Shown piece after piece: positions 44,062 through 52,350 of a stretch of 64,000 bases of DNA. The position numbers and the translations under genes are program-made. A model generated the notes under the pieces. It worked only from the letters and a program-made list of their open reading frames with translations, did not search any database and was not told where the DNA came from. Location of the stretch: positions 48,441 through 112,440 of the forward strand of contig JANXBS010000003.1 in NCBI GenBank assembly GCA_025060615.1, written 5' to 3'. The stretch's first letter is position 1. The number at the start of each line of letters is the position of its first letter. Source of the stretch: Anaerolineae bacterium. GTDB taxonomy: Bacteria > Chloroflexota > Anaerolineae > DUEN01.

Positions 44062-44328
44062 GGTCGTGCACCTCTCCTCGAACCGCGGGCGCCGGCTTGC
44101 CTAACCAGCCGACTCAGGCCAGGCTGCCCTGCGGCGCCCGAGAGACACCACTTACCGTTGCTTCCTTCCGGACCTGGCGGGGTTTGTGGGCTCCCGCCGC
44201 GCAGGACCCAGCCGTCAACGCCACTTAGCTTGGCAGTCCCGACGTACGTCAGCCCTCAGAGAGGAATTCGACCCCGCTATAGCGGATTGCGGGTACAGGG
44301 CACCGCTAGCTCCCCGTCTAGCACGACC
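44062..44328 (-). ncRNA. ffs: SRP RNA, large type with Alu domain
   Basis: On the minus strand, 267 nt. The 5' GGTCGTGC pairs with the 3' GCACGACC. The Alu-domain sequence CTAGCGGTGCCCTGTACCC and TATAGCGGGGTCGAATTCC is near the 5' end. The S-domain tip AGGTCCGGAAGGAAGCA, which binds Ffh, lies near 44155-44175. It is the RNA of the signal recognition particle that targets membrane proteins. The presence of an Alu part is typical of Bacillus-like and several other phyla, unlike the 4.5S RNA of E. coli. Confidence 0.93.
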
Positions 44329-44334
44329 ATTTTT

Positions 44335-44363
44335 ATCGTACATGAAGTGACTTGCTTTGTCAA
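44335..44363 (-). promoter_or_regulatory. SRP RNA promoter
   Basis: Minus strand: TTGACA (44358-44363), 17 bases, TACGAT (44335-44340). The predicted start is about seven bases further, at the 5' end of the SRP RNA at 44328. Confidence 0.75.
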
Positions 44364-44556
44364 AACAGACTCCCTGTCCCCAGCGGGCCTCAGGCTCTGA
44401 CAAACTCAGCGCGAATCCTTCATTGGATGAGACAGCAATTGTCTCCAGACCAAGCGCTCTGCAGCGCTGAATGCAGATACGGGACAGGGAGTCTTTCCAG
44501 AGGATCGGTTGAAAGTAGTGACGCGCCAAGCGGCAGAGATCGCAGATATGTGACCA

Positions 44557-44841
44557 TCACTCCTGTGTAAACAACCGCTCTCGCCCTGCGATCTTCTCAG
44601 CGGCTTGAATTAAGTCGTTAATGCTGCTATGGAGCGGATGTTGACGATCAAAGTAATCGAGAAGCTCAGTAGCTTCCTTGACGATTTGGGCGGCCCGTTC
44701 TGGTGTGGGGCCGGCCCGGATCTCTTCCCATAGAGCGATCCGCTTGGTTCGCGCCTCTTCCTCCGTCATTCGGGGCTTGGCAGCCGCAGTCGTTGTAGAT
44801 GAGCCTCGCCCTCGTCGCAAAAGTCGGTCTAAGATTGACAT
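44557..44841 (-). CDS. Small soluble protein of unknown function
   Basis: 94 residues after an AAGGAGGTAAGTT ribosome site, which makes it real. The basic N-terminus (L-L-R-R-G-R-G) and Thr/Ala-rich linker lead into a helical part with M-T-E-E-E-A-R-T-K-R-I-A-L-W-E-E-I-R and A-A-Q-I-V-K-E-A-T-E-L-L-D-Y-F-D. I do not recognise the family. It lies between the SRP RNA gene and a tRNA-Ser gene, transcribed the same way as both. Confidence 0.65.
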   Translation of the reverse strand: MSILDRLLRRGRGSSTTTAAAKPRMTEEEARTKRIALWEEIRAGPTPERAAQIVKEATELLDYFDRQHPLHSSINDLIQAAEKIAGRERLFTQE

Positions 44842-44938
44842 AACTTACCTCCTTTGCAGAGCCTGGGCCACCTGTTAAAAGTATAGCACAAAAACGTTGA
44901 CGTAACACACGAATTATGGATCGAGGTTTCAAGCGCAT

Positions 44939-44962
44939 GAAAAAAGCCACCTTGCGGCGGCT
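44939..44962 (-). terminator. Intrinsic terminator of the first tRNA-Ser
   Basis: Minus strand: AGCCGCC, loop GCAA, GGTGGCT, followed by TTTTTT. It lies about 20 bases after the tRNA 3' end. Confidence 0.8.
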
Positions 44963-44982
44963 CTTTAAGCTCTTTAAAGAGG

Positions 44983-45069
44983 CGGAGAGGGCGGGATTTG
45001 AACCCGCGAGGGCTTTCGCCCTACGCGCTCTCCAGGCGCGCGCACTAGACCAGACTATGCGACCTCTCC
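44983..45069 (-). tRNA. tRNA-Ser (anticodon GGA)
   Basis: 87 nt on the minus strand. The acceptor stem GGAGAGG pairs with CCTCTCC, discriminator G, no encoded CCA. The anticodon loop CTGGAGA in stem CGCGC/GCGCG gives GGA. The long variable arm (TAGGGCGAAAGCCCT) and T-arm GCGGGTTCAAATCCCGC confirm a type II tRNA-Ser. Base 37 after the anticodon is G; tRNAs reading UNN codons usually have A37. Confidence 0.95.
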
Positions 45070-45076
45070 AGGAAAA

Positions 45077-45105
45077 ATTATAGCATTGAGGTGATATTTG
45101 ATCAA
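45077..45105 (-). promoter_or_regulatory. tRNA-Ser(GGA) promoter
   Basis: Minus strand: TTGATC (45100-45105), 17 bases, TATAAT (45077-45082) with TGC before it, eight bases upstream of the tRNA. Confidence 0.75.
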
Positions 45106-45358
45106 ATCCACCGGTGCTAATAACTGCGAGCCCTTCAAGCCCCAGTTCCCGAACGGTCCAAAGCCGACGACGAATCAATGGGATGAGAGTTCGATCCGCC
45201 TTCCGCCTTGCGGTTGAGCGTCCTGCCCGAACAGGTGAGGCCATATGGCTTCCGCTATCAACCTCCTATGCGGTCTAAGAAATTACACAACGTTTACAGA
45301 GCCTTAACTGTAATGTTAACTTCTCTTAAAGATACGTTAAATAGCACATAGTACTTTT

Positions 45359-45374
45359 AGCCTTAGCTAAGGCT
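45359..45374. repeat. 16-bp perfect palindrome in an AT-rich non-coding stretch
   Basis: AGCCTTAGCTAAGGCT at 45359-45374. It lies in the 45110-45605 stretch, which carries no credible gene and is richer in A/T than its surroundings. Confidence 0.6.
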
Positions 45375-45605
45375 GCAATGAATCAACATAACAGTCTCTG
45401 CCTCTTTTTTCCCGTGGATCAGTGTGAAGCACTCTTTCTGCGCCAGTGTGATTTTTAACTGCCCAGGGCATCATTTTGTCAGTATAAAACGTCCCTTCAC
45501 AGTGACGTAAGACTGGATTTAACACTGTCAGCCTATATGTTAGGTTCTCAAGACAGGCATGTATTCTAAGATGGTATAAGGGGGAATCTGCTTTTTTCCG
45601 TGTTA

Positions 45606-46220
45606 TGACATTTGCCAATGTGATCCTGACCTTGTCGGTGGCCTACTTCCTAGCCCATATATGAAGTTTGAGGGGCAACCTGTTCGAGCTCTCCTTGAGG
45701 TCTTTACTAAATACGCGCTGGCCTATGCGTTGGCCCCCCCCAAAGTTCATTGAACTGGCTACTCGTGAAACTGCACTTGATCAAGGAACCCCTGTCTTCT
45801 TTCGGCTCCTCCTTCCTCGTAATCCTATGGATGTCATTACTGACGCTTTGCGTCTTATTCATCCGTGGTGCCTTGCTGGCACAGATGTGATATAGAGGAG
45901 GCGGCCTGGAAAATAGGGTCAAACCGGCTGCAGACGTTCTTCAAGGCCACGATACCTTTGGCGAAAAATGGCTTCATTGGTGTCTTTCTGTTGGCTGGTG
46001 TAATGGGGACTTATGCCATTTCGCTAGTGCTAGTTGGCTCCTATAATGACCGGCTGGCGAACAAGGTTCAGCAAGAGGTGCCACCATTGACTAAGGTTTG
46101 AAGCAGCTCGGGCTGTGATTCGTAGTGTTGGTGGTAGTAATTAGCCTGCCAGCAGCCTATGCTGTGGAGCGGAGGCGCTTCACCAGCCGGGTGCTGTTAA
46201 GCGGTAATTGTCTTCAGGTG
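45606..46220 (+). pseudogene. Broken remains of tandem ABC-transporter permease genes
   Basis: Pieces in several frames: F-A-N-V-I-L-T-L-S-V-A-Y-F-L-A at 45606-45657 (permease membrane segment, then stop); I-E-E-A-A-W-K-I-G-S-N-R-L-Q-T-F-F-K-A-T-I-P-L at 45892-45960, the EAA loop, running on to a stop at 46101; and V-V-V-I-S-L-P-A-A-Y-A-V-E-R-R-R-F at 46128-46180, the start of a second permease that soon breaks down. The order matches the end of one and the beginning of a second inner-membrane permease of a PotB/PotC or ferric-iron type. Frameshifts and deletions have destroyed both. Confidence 0.7.
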
Positions 46221-46368
46221 AGGGAGACAAAATCGCCTACGATGTTGATAAGTAACCGACAAAGGCGTCGGCTTAGGAAGTACAGGAACTTGCTGCTGGC
46301 TAGGATGGGCTTTGGGCGATCCTGGATCTGGGAATCTCCGAGGGGACGATGAGAATGTACAGGACAAG

Positions 46369-46391
46369 AAAAAAAGCCCCCAAAAGGGGCT
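46369..46391 (-). terminator. Intrinsic terminator of the second tRNA-Ser
   Basis: Minus strand: AGCCCC, loop TTTTG, GGGGCT followed by TTTTTT. Confidence 0.75.
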
Positions 46392-46414
46392 TGCTCTTGC
46401 GTCAAGAGCTTAGG

Positions 46415-46501
46415 CGGAGAGGGCGGGATTTGAACCCGCGAGGGCTTTCGCCCTACGCGTTTTCGAGACGCGCGCACTAGACCAGCCTATGCGACCTCTC
46501 C
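46415..46501 (-). tRNA. tRNA-Ser (anticodon CGA)
   Basis: 87 nt on the minus strand, nearly identical to the tRNA-Ser at 44983-45069; the differences are one D-region base and the anticodon arm. The loop CTCGAAA gives anticodon CGA for codon UCG. Same acceptor, variable and T arms; no encoded CCA. Confidence 0.95.
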
Positions 46502-46514
46502 ACGAGCATGGAGA

Positions 46515-46543
46515 ATTATAGCACATCGTCTTCAGAGGTGCAA
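46515..46543 (-). promoter_or_regulatory. tRNA-Ser(CGA) promoter
   Basis: Minus strand: TTGCAC (46538-46543), 17 bases, TATAAT (46515-46520) with TGC before it, the same layout as at the other tRNA-Ser. Confidence 0.7.
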
Positions 46544-46640
46544 AGCGGCATCTCCATTGTCCTCACTGCGGCGAGCCGTGTAAAGGATTCAACGAATTGC
46601 CTTCATGTCGAAAAGTGACACTTCACGAATTGAAAAGTTG

Positions 46641-46649
46641 TGGTATAAT
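46641..46649 (+). promoter_or_regulatory. Extended -10 promoter upstream of the long lipoprotein leader
   Basis: TGG followed by TATAAT (46644-46649). No good -35 at the right distance; an extended -10 can work without it. Confidence 0.5.
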
Positions 46650-46655
46650 AGGCAT

Positions 46656-47204
46656 GAAAGTCGTGGTCTCGGTCTACCCCTCAGAAGCTGGAGACCGAAA
46701 GGTTTGACTGGTTAAGAGTTGGTCATTCGGAACCCATTTCCTGCGTTCTGTCTTACCAGGGAGGGATCACGCTGCGGTATCTACAACTTGTCTGGGCATC
46801 TATTCAGGTCTTCGGCGCGAGCTAGACTTCCGGTTACCGGAAAGTGTTGAGTTTCCCCAAGAGTCAATGGGATGTCTAGGTTTGTCTCTTTGCAAGGCGT
46901 ACAGGGCTATATATCGTACTTGTCCTTGGTAGGCGGGGCATCTTTTAAGTCGGAGGGCCGTATCACCAGAGGGGCTGTAAAGAGAAAGATTTTCCGCGTC
47001 ATCCGGCAGCAATGTTGGAGGCGTTGCCGCTCTAAAGTGCTCGGCATATATCCCATTCTATCCTAATCCTAAGGAGGAGAAAGGAGGTAAACGCGCTACG
47101 ATCTTTTAAAGAATTCGCAATTAAATCAAACCGCAATCTTTCCCGGGACCAACTTCCTTACTGGATTAGGAACCGGTAAATCAACACATTAAGGAGGTGG
47201 CTCA
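46656..47204 (+). other. About 550-bp leader without a gene
   Basis: No credible reading frame. A 7-bp stem TCGGTCT/AGACCGA (46669-46675 and 46692-46698) lies near the presumed start. CCTAATCC (47061-47068) can pair with GGATTAGG (47163-47170). An AAGGAGGAGAAAGGAGGT stretch (about 47070-47088) looks like a ribosome site without a following start codon. It could be a regulatory leader, a small RNA or the remains of a gene. Confidence 0.4.
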
Positions 47205-48203
47205 ATGCGGTTCCCCAAGTCGTTTGCTGTGCTAAATGTAGTCGTCGTCCTGGCCCTTCTGCTTACCAGTTGCGGCCCTGCTGTGCTGCCGACCGCTGTC
47301 ACCGAGGAGGAAGGCTTTATTCTGGCGCTCCCTAGGATTACCCTCTCCTTTGACGCTCAGGGTTCGCCTAGCGTGGTCGGCTTGAAGCTGGAAGAGCTTC
47401 GCCCGCTGCTCCGGACTTACGCAGGGGTGGATATTGACCTCTCCCTCCTGCGCATTGATCCGTTCTGGGTTAGCTGGATGACCAATGCCAATGTCCAGCA
47501 CATTGAGATCCAGTACGGCGCTGGCGGTGTCCTGCTCTTCGTGAACGGTAAACTCCTGCCGCATCTGGCCTGGTCTGAGGATAGCTTCTCCAACCTGTTC
47601 ACTGCTGCGGAGAGCGCCATGGTACAGGTCCCCTGGACGGGCATGGTCAAGGCTTTCCTCCCCTTCGTCCGCCGTACGGGCATCGGCTTGGTTCTGATGT
47701 TCCCCAAGCTAGAAGGTGTAGCTGAGATCCCAGTGCGTGAGCCAGGGGTTGTACCTGAGGTGACACCTTCGGAGGTTCCACCTTCAGTGATTTTCAAGGC
47801 TGATGTCGCTTATGACGACACTGGGGTGCCTACCCTCCGAGGCCTCGGCTATTCGTCACGCGAGATGGCCGAGATGACTGGAATCCCAGCCTTGCGTATG
47901 GTGGAGTTGCCGCCCGCGTTGATCGAACAAATGAAGGCGCTCAATATCCAGCATGTTGAGATACGGGCTCGCAACAGTGGCATCTTCCTCTACATTAACG
48001 GCATGGAGATGCCGCATCTGGCCTGGAATGATGCTCTGTTGGCGGATACTGCTAGTCTCTACGCTCAGATGAACCCGGGCAGCCCACTGATTGATCTGGT
48101 CAATTTCCTCTTGCCCTCGATGGCCCAGGTGGATATTGACCTGATCGCCCGCTTCCCGCTGGCTGAAGGCGCTTCGGCGATCCCACTGGCTCCCCGAAGC
48201 TAG
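47205..48203 (+). CDS. Unrecognised lipoprotein made of two copies of one domain
   Basis: 332 residues after an AAGGAGGT site. The signal ends in L-L-L-T-S-Cys23, a lipobox. The rest is an internal duplication: N-V-Q-H-I-E-I-Q-Y-G-x-G-G-V-L-L-F-V-N-G-x3-P-H-L-A-W in copy 1 (about 98-124) and N-I-Q-H-V-E-I-R-x3-S-G-I-F-L-Y-I-N-G-x3-P-H-L-A-W in copy 2 (about 247-273). Both copies begin with a predicted beta segment and end with an M-x-F-P / A-R-F-P turn. A Pro/Glu/Val linker (about 175-195) joins them. I do not know the family. It probably sits outside the membrane. Confidence 0.8.
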   Translation: MRFPKSFAVLNVVVVLALLLTSCGPAVLPTAVTEEEGFILALPRITLSFDAQGSPSVVGLKLEELRPLLRTYAGVDIDLSLLRIDPFWVSWMTNANVQHIEIQYGAGGVLLFVNGKLLPHLAWSEDSFSNLFTAAESAMVQVPWTGMVKAFLPFVRRTGIGLVLMFPKLEGVAEIPVREPGVVPEVTPSEVPPSVIFKADVAYDDTGVPTLRGLGYSSREMAEMTGIPALRMVELPPALIEQMKALNIQHVEIRARNSGIFLYINGMEMPHLAWNDALLADTASLYAQMNPGSPLIDLVNFLLPSMAQVDIDLIARFPLAEGASAIPLAPRS

Positions 48204-48213
48204 CTATATCTAA

Positions 48214-48242
48214 GGGAGCTCCGGCCTTAAGCTGGAGCTCCC
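48214..48242 (+). terminator. Hairpin after the lipoprotein gene
   Basis: GGGAGCTCC (48214-48222) pairs with GGAGCTCCC (48234-48242). No T run follows, so it may protect the mRNA end or attenuate, and not terminate fully. Confidence 0.5.
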
Positions 48243-48302
48243 AAACTAGCCGAACGTGGAGTTCATAGGTTCTCAACCCCAGGGTAGAAAGGAGCGCTGC
48301 TA

Positions 48303-48602
48303 GTGGAAAGAAGTGCATCAGGGCTGCGCATAATCGCGACCATCTTTCAGGTGCTGGCATGGGTGCTCCTGGTGGTCGGAGTGATCGCTACCATCGTGCT
48401 GTATGGCACCTTGGGTCGGTTCATCGCTAACGCCCCGGCCGGCTTGGCCAGCGCGGGGAGGCTGGTAGCGCTCTTGCCCATCATCGTGGGCGTTTTGTAT
48501 TTCCTATTCTTCTTCATTACTAGCAATGTCATCAGCCTACTCCTGCAGATCGAAGAGCACGTGCGTACCGCCTCAAAGTACTTGACGCCACGTAGTGGTT
48601 AA
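48303..48602 (+). CDS. Small two-helix membrane protein
   Basis: 99 residues from a GTG at 48303, with AAAGGAG shortly upstream. Two hydrophobic segments (about 12-35 and 50-75) flank a short Pro/Ala/Gly loop, with a charged C-terminal tail (L-L-Q-I-E-E-H-V-R-T-A). Family unknown. It follows the duplicated-domain lipoprotein by about 100 bases and may be its membrane partner; a terminator closes the pair. Confidence 0.6.
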   Translation: MERSASGLRIIATIFQVLAWVLLVVGVIATIVLYGTLGRFIANAPAGLASAGRLVALLPIIVGVLYFLFFFITSNVISLLLQIEEHVRTASKYLTPRSG

Positions 48603-48645
48603 GTGAATTTATCCCTATACTTGGGATATATGCCGAGCTGAATAG

Positions 48646-48682
48646 GCCCCAATCTCGCCGTAAAGGAGATTGGGGCTTTTTG
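48646..48682 (+). terminator. Intrinsic terminator
   Basis: GCCCCAATCTC (48646-48656) pairs with GAGATTGGGGC (48666-48676), followed by TTTTT. It separates the small membrane protein gene from the pyrimidine operon. Confidence 0.88.
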
Positions 48683-48699
48683 TCTTCGTTTGCCGTTTT

Positions 48700-48728
48700 T
48701 TGTCAAATCATGGCAATGGTGGTACAAT
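48700..48728 (+). promoter_or_regulatory. Promoter of the pyrimidine operon
   Basis: TTGTCA (48700-48705), 17 bases, TACAAT (48723-48728). The transcript would start about 48735, giving a leader of about 150 bases before pyrC. Confidence 0.65.
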
Positions 48729-48841
48729 ATGGCGGATTGCCATCAGGAGAGCCTGGCTGGTCTATGGGCTTGTTACTAGCTGCTGTGGTCATACAACAGG
48801 GCTTTTCACGCCGGCTCCGAGAGATAGTCCGAGAGATAATT

Positions 48842-48870
48842 ACAGAGGCCCGCCGATTGCGGGCTTCTGT
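48842..48870 (+). promoter_or_regulatory. GC-rich hairpin just before pyrC
   Basis: ACAGAGGCCCGC (48842-48853) pairs with GCGGGCTTCTGT (48859-48870) with one G-U pair and a 5-base loop, 13 bases before the start codon. It could act in attenuation or translation control of the pyr operon; there is no T run for simple termination. Confidence 0.5.
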
Positions 48871-48883
48871 GTGAGAGAAGTAG

Positions 48884-49975
48884 GTGGCTCGCATTCGTCT
48901 GCCAGGGTTGATTGATGTACATGTCCATCTGAGAGAGCCAGGGCTCACACACAAGGAGGATTTCTTCAGTGGCACGTGTGCTGCCCTTGCTGGTGGCATT
49001 GTAGCCGTTCTGGATATGCCTAACACCTCCCCGCCCACTACCACGCCAGAGGCTTTGCTAGCTAAGGCCCGACTCGCCGCCGCAAAAGCGGTCAGCGACG
49101 TCGGGCTTTTTATGGGCGCCACCAATGGCGCCGACGAGTCCTATACCGCTTGTGCTTCCTGGGCTCCTGGCCTGAAGGTGTATGTCAATGAGACCTTTGG
49201 CTCGCTGCGCGTGGAATCATTGCCTGCGCTCATGCGCATTTTTGCCCGATGGCCTGGCCCCGGCCCCATCGCCGTCCACGCTGAAGGGATGGCTCTGGCC
49301 GCCTGCCTAGCCTTGGCTCGCCTTTATGAGCGGCCTCTGCATGTCTGTCATGTGGCCCAGGCAGCCGATATCGAGTTGATTGCGCGGGCGAAGGCGCAAG
49401 GAAGCCCCATCACATGTGAAGTAACACCGCATCATCTGTTCCTCACCGAGGAGGATCTGCCGCGTCTGGGTCCCCTGGGCGATATGCGCCCGCGTCTAGG
49501 CACATCCGACGACCGCGAGGCGCTGTGGCGACACTTGGATATCATTGATTGTTTCGCCACTGACCACGCGCCGCATACCCTGGCGGAGAAGCAGAGCGAG
49601 CATCCACCACCTGGAGTGCCCGGCCTGGAGACCATGGTGCCATTGCTGCTCACGGCTGTGCACGAGGGCCGGCTGACTTTGGATCAAGTCGTAGCGCGGC
49701 TCCATTATAATCCAGCGCGCATCTTTCGGATCCCGATCGCCTCGGAGACCTGGACCGAGGTGGATCTGGATGCTCGTTATACGATCGGTGACCGACCGCT
49801 TTGGACGCGCTGTGGCTGGACCCCTTTTGCCGGTATGCCAGTGAGGGGCCGGGTGACCCAAGTGAGCTTGCGGGGGCAGATCGTCTTCGACGGCGAGCGA
49901 GTGCTGGCCCAGCCGGGGATCGGGCAAGTGTTATTTGGAGCTGCTCAAGCAGAGTTAGACGGGAGAGGAGAGTGA
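48884..49975 (+). CDS. pyrC: Dihydroorotase
   Basis: 363 residues from a GTG at 48884. Metal ligands are in [10 protein letters not shown] (about 11-20); other family stretches are [16 protein letters not shown] (candidate carboxy-Lys), H-x-H-x in C-H-V-A-Q-A and [10 protein letters not shown] (about 226-235). It closes carbamoyl aspartate to dihydroorotate. It is shorter than many dihydroorotases of this type (about 420-430). It is the first gene of the operon and almost abuts pyrB (one base). Confidence 0.95.
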   Translation: MARIRLPGLIDVHVHLREPGLTHKEDFFSGTCAALAGGIVAVLDMPNTSPPTTTPEALLAKARLAAAKAVSDVGLFMGATNGADESYTACASWAPGLKVYVNETFGSLRVESLPALMRIFARWPGPGPIAVHAEGMALAACLALARLYERPLHVCHVAQAADIELIARAKAQGSPITCEVTPHHLFLTEEDLPRLGPLGDMRPRLGTSDDREALWRHLDIIDCFATDHAPHTLAEKQSEHPPPGVPGLETMVPLLLTAVHEGRLTLDQVVARLHYNPARIFRIPIASETWTEVDLDARYTIGDRPLWTRCGWTPFAGMPVRGRVTQVSLRGQIVFDGERVLAQPGIGQVLFGAAQAELDGRGE

Positions 49976-49976
49976 T

Positions 49977-51005
49977 ATGAGCACGTACACTCAGGAATCG
50001 CCTGTGCAAGCGCTCCATCAGGGCGTCTCCAGTCCAAATTACGCAGTGCCTAAAGCGCATCCTGCGGACTTCACGGATAATGGCTTTTATGGACGAGATA
50101 TCCTTTCCGTGCGACAATTCAACCGCGAGAACCTAAGGTATATCTTCCGCGTGGCCGAGGAAATGCGTGCCATGGTTGAGCGCTTTGGCTCGGCGGACTT
50201 GCTGCAGGGGAAAATCCTCGCCAATCTGTTCTACGAACCCAGTACTCGCACCTCGTCCTCATTTAACGCAGCCATGCAACGGCTAGGAGGGCGCGTCATC
50301 TCCATTAACGAGGTAGTCTACTCCTCGGTCAGCAAAGGAGAGTCGCTGCCCGATACGGTCCGCACCCTGGAGGCGTATGCCGATGTCATCGTCTTGCGCC
50401 ATCCAGAGGTGGGCGCGGCGGCCATCGCCGCGCATTATGCCCGTAAGCCGGTTATCAACGCTGGCGACGGCGTGGGCGAACACCCCACTCAGGCACTACT
50501 TGACCTGTTCACAATCCAGGAGGAGCTAGGACAGATTGATGGGTTAAAGGTGGCTATGGTCGGTGACCTGAAGTATGGTCGCACTGTCCACTCGCTCACA
50601 CGCTTGCTCTGTTTGTACGATGTGGACTTGTATTTCGTCTCGCCAGATATCCTGACCATGCCACCTGAGATCCTAGAGGAAGTACGGCAGGCTGGGCTTG
50701 ATTATACGGAGACACGCGATATCCATGATGTGATCCGTGAGGTAGATGTGTTGTACGTCACTCGTGTACAGAAAGAGCGGTTTACAGACCTATCACAATA
50801 TGAGGCGGTCAAGAATTGCTATATCGTGGACCCTGAGCTGATGAAACTGGCCAAGGAGCGGATGATTGTCATGCACCCCTTGCCACGCGTGGGCGAGATC
50901 AGCTACGCCGTGGATGATGATCCGCGCGCGGCTTACTTCCGGCAGGTGGTCAATGGCATGTATATTCGCATGGCCCTGTTGGCGGCTGTTTTGGGGAAAG
51001 CGTAA
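49977..51005 (+). CDS. pyrB: Aspartate carbamoyltransferase, catalytic chain
   Basis: 342 residues. The carbamoyl-phosphate motif S-T-R-T-S occurs in [12 protein letters not shown] (about 83-94), with [11 protein letters not shown] and H-P-L-P-R-V-G-E-I later. It joins carbamoyl phosphate and aspartate, the first committed step of UMP synthesis. An extra about 35-residue N-terminal stretch precedes the usual start of the fold. No pyrI regulatory chain is nearby. Confidence 0.96.
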   Translation: MSTYTQESPVQALHQGVSSPNYAVPKAHPADFTDNGFYGRDILSVRQFNRENLRYIFRVAEEMRAMVERFGSADLLQGKILANLFYEPSTRTSSSFNAAMQRLGGRVISINEVVYSSVSKGESLPDTVRTLEAYADVIVLRHPEVGAAAIAAHYARKPVINAGDGVGEHPTQALLDLFTIQEELGQIDGLKVAMVGDLKYGRTVHSLTRLLCLYDVDLYFVSPDILTMPPEILEEVRQAGLDYTETRDIHDVIREVDVLYVTRVQKERFTDLSQYEAVKNCYIVDPELMKLAKERMIVMHPLPRVGEISYAVDDDPRAAYFRQVVNGMYIRMALLAAVLGKA

Positions 51006-51102
51006 CATTGGTAGGCAACGAAGGGCGAAAGGCATTCGCTGGCCTTTTGTCGAAAGAGGTGATTACGTTTACCAAAATCCCTTGTGAAGAGAGGTGAAGT
51101 CC

Positions 51103-52275
51103 ATGTACAAGAAGACGATTGGTCTCCTCACTGGTGGAGGCGATGTTCCTGGCCTCAACCCTTGTATGAAGGCGGTGGTGTTGAGCGCGCTGGAGAATGG
51201 TTATCGTGTGCTAGGTATCCGGCGCGGCTGGGCTGGGCTCCTGCACTACAATTTGGACGAGCCGTCCACGCATGACTACTACGTGCGTGAGCTCCACCGC
51301 AACGACGTGCGCACCATTGACCGCACTGGCGGTACGTTTCTGCACACTTCTCGCACTAACCCGCAGAACGTGACGCTCAAGGCGGCTCCTGACTTCCTAA
51401 AGAACTCCTCGTGGGGGAAGCCAGTGGATGACAAGGGGACGAAGGATTACACTGACTATGTCCTAAAGGTCATCGAGCACCTGGGAATTGACGTGCTGGT
51501 GACCATCGGCGGCGATGACACCTTGAGCTATACGGTCCGTCTCCACAAAGAGGGCGTGCCCACCGTCGCTATCCCTAAGACCATGGATAATGACGTCTTC
51601 GGTACCGACTACTGCATCGGCTTCTCCACCGCAGTCACGCGCAGTGTCGAATTCATCACCAACATGCGCACGTCTGTGGGCTCCCATGAGCGCATCGGCG
51701 TGATCGAGCTCTTCGGCCGTAACTCCGGTGAGACCAGCCTGATCAGTGCCTATTTGGCCTACGTGGACCGCGCGATCATCTCCGAGGTGCCATTCAATAT
51801 CTACAAATTGTGCGATCTGCTCATGGAAGACAAGCGCAACAATCCTTCCAATTACGCCATTATGACCATTTCTGAGGGCGCAATGATGGAGGGAGGCACC
51901 GTCGTGGAGAGCGGCGAGGCCGACGCGTACGGACATCGTAAGTTGGGCGGTATTGGCCAAATCGTGGCTGAGGAGATCAAGCGTATTACCGGCCAGAACA
52001 TCATGTACCAGCAGCTCGGCTATCTGATGCGATCGGGCGCGCCGGACTCGTTAGATCGCATGGTGGCCATGTCCTTCGGTAACCTGGCCGTACAGCTCAT
52101 CCTCAAAGGTGAAACGGGCAAGATGGTGGCGCTCCAGGGAGGCAAATATACTACCGTCCCCATCGAGTACACCATGACGGGTAAGAAACGGGTAGATGTG
52201 GAGAACCTATATGATGTAGAGCAGTATCGCCCTAGGGTCCGCAACATCCTAGGTATGCCGATGTTCCTGTACTAG
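51103..52275 (+). CDS. Phosphofructokinase, pyrophosphate-type by active-site residues
   Basis: 390 residues from the ATG at 51103, after GAGAGGTG. It begins [14 protein letters not shown], the PFK signature. The diagnostic positions read G-G-D-D (Asp139) and P-K-T-M-D-N-D (Lys159); ATP-PFKs normally have Gly at both, PPi-PFKs Asp and Lys. So pyrophosphate is the likely phosphoryl donor: fructose-6-phosphate + PPi to fructose-1,6-bisphosphate, reversible. It lies between pyrB and pyrFE, a surprising place for a glycolytic gene; PyrE releases PPi. Donor choice should be tested biochemically. Confidence 0.88.
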   Translation: MYKKTIGLLTGGGDVPGLNPCMKAVVLSALENGYRVLGIRRGWAGLLHYNLDEPSTHDYYVRELHRNDVRTIDRTGGTFLHTSRTNPQNVTLKAAPDFLKNSSWGKPVDDKGTKDYTDYVLKVIEHLGIDVLVTIGGDDTLSYTVRLHKEGVPTVAIPKTMDNDVFGTDYCIGFSTAVTRSVEFITNMRTSVGSHERIGVIELFGRNSGETSLISAYLAYVDRAIISEVPFNIYKLCDLLMEDKRNNPSNYAIMTISEGAMMEGGTVVESGEADAYGHRKLGGIGQIVAEEIKRITGQNIMYQQLGYLMRSGAPDSLDRMVAMSFGNLAVQLILKGETGKMVALQGGKYTTVPIEYTMTGKKRVDVENLYDVEQYRPRVRNILGMPMFLY

Positions 52276-52300
52276 GACGAAGAACGAACGAGCTGAAGCA

Positions 52301-52328
52301 ACGGGCCGAGGATTCTCCCTCGGCCCGT
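52301..52328 (+). terminator. Hairpin between pfk and pyrFE
   Basis: ACGGGCCGAG (52301-52310) pairs with CTCGGCCCGT (52319-52328) around an eight-base loop. No T run; probably an mRNA-processing or partial-attenuation structure inside the operon. Confidence 0.5.
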
Positions 52329-52350
52329 TGTGCACCGGAAGGGAATTGCC

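Noticed and set aside
48680-48874. A 64-residue frame before pyrC
   Set aside because: It starts before the pyr promoter and inside the terminator tail, so the full frame cannot be made from that transcript. A shorter leader peptide remains possible and is noted under the leader.
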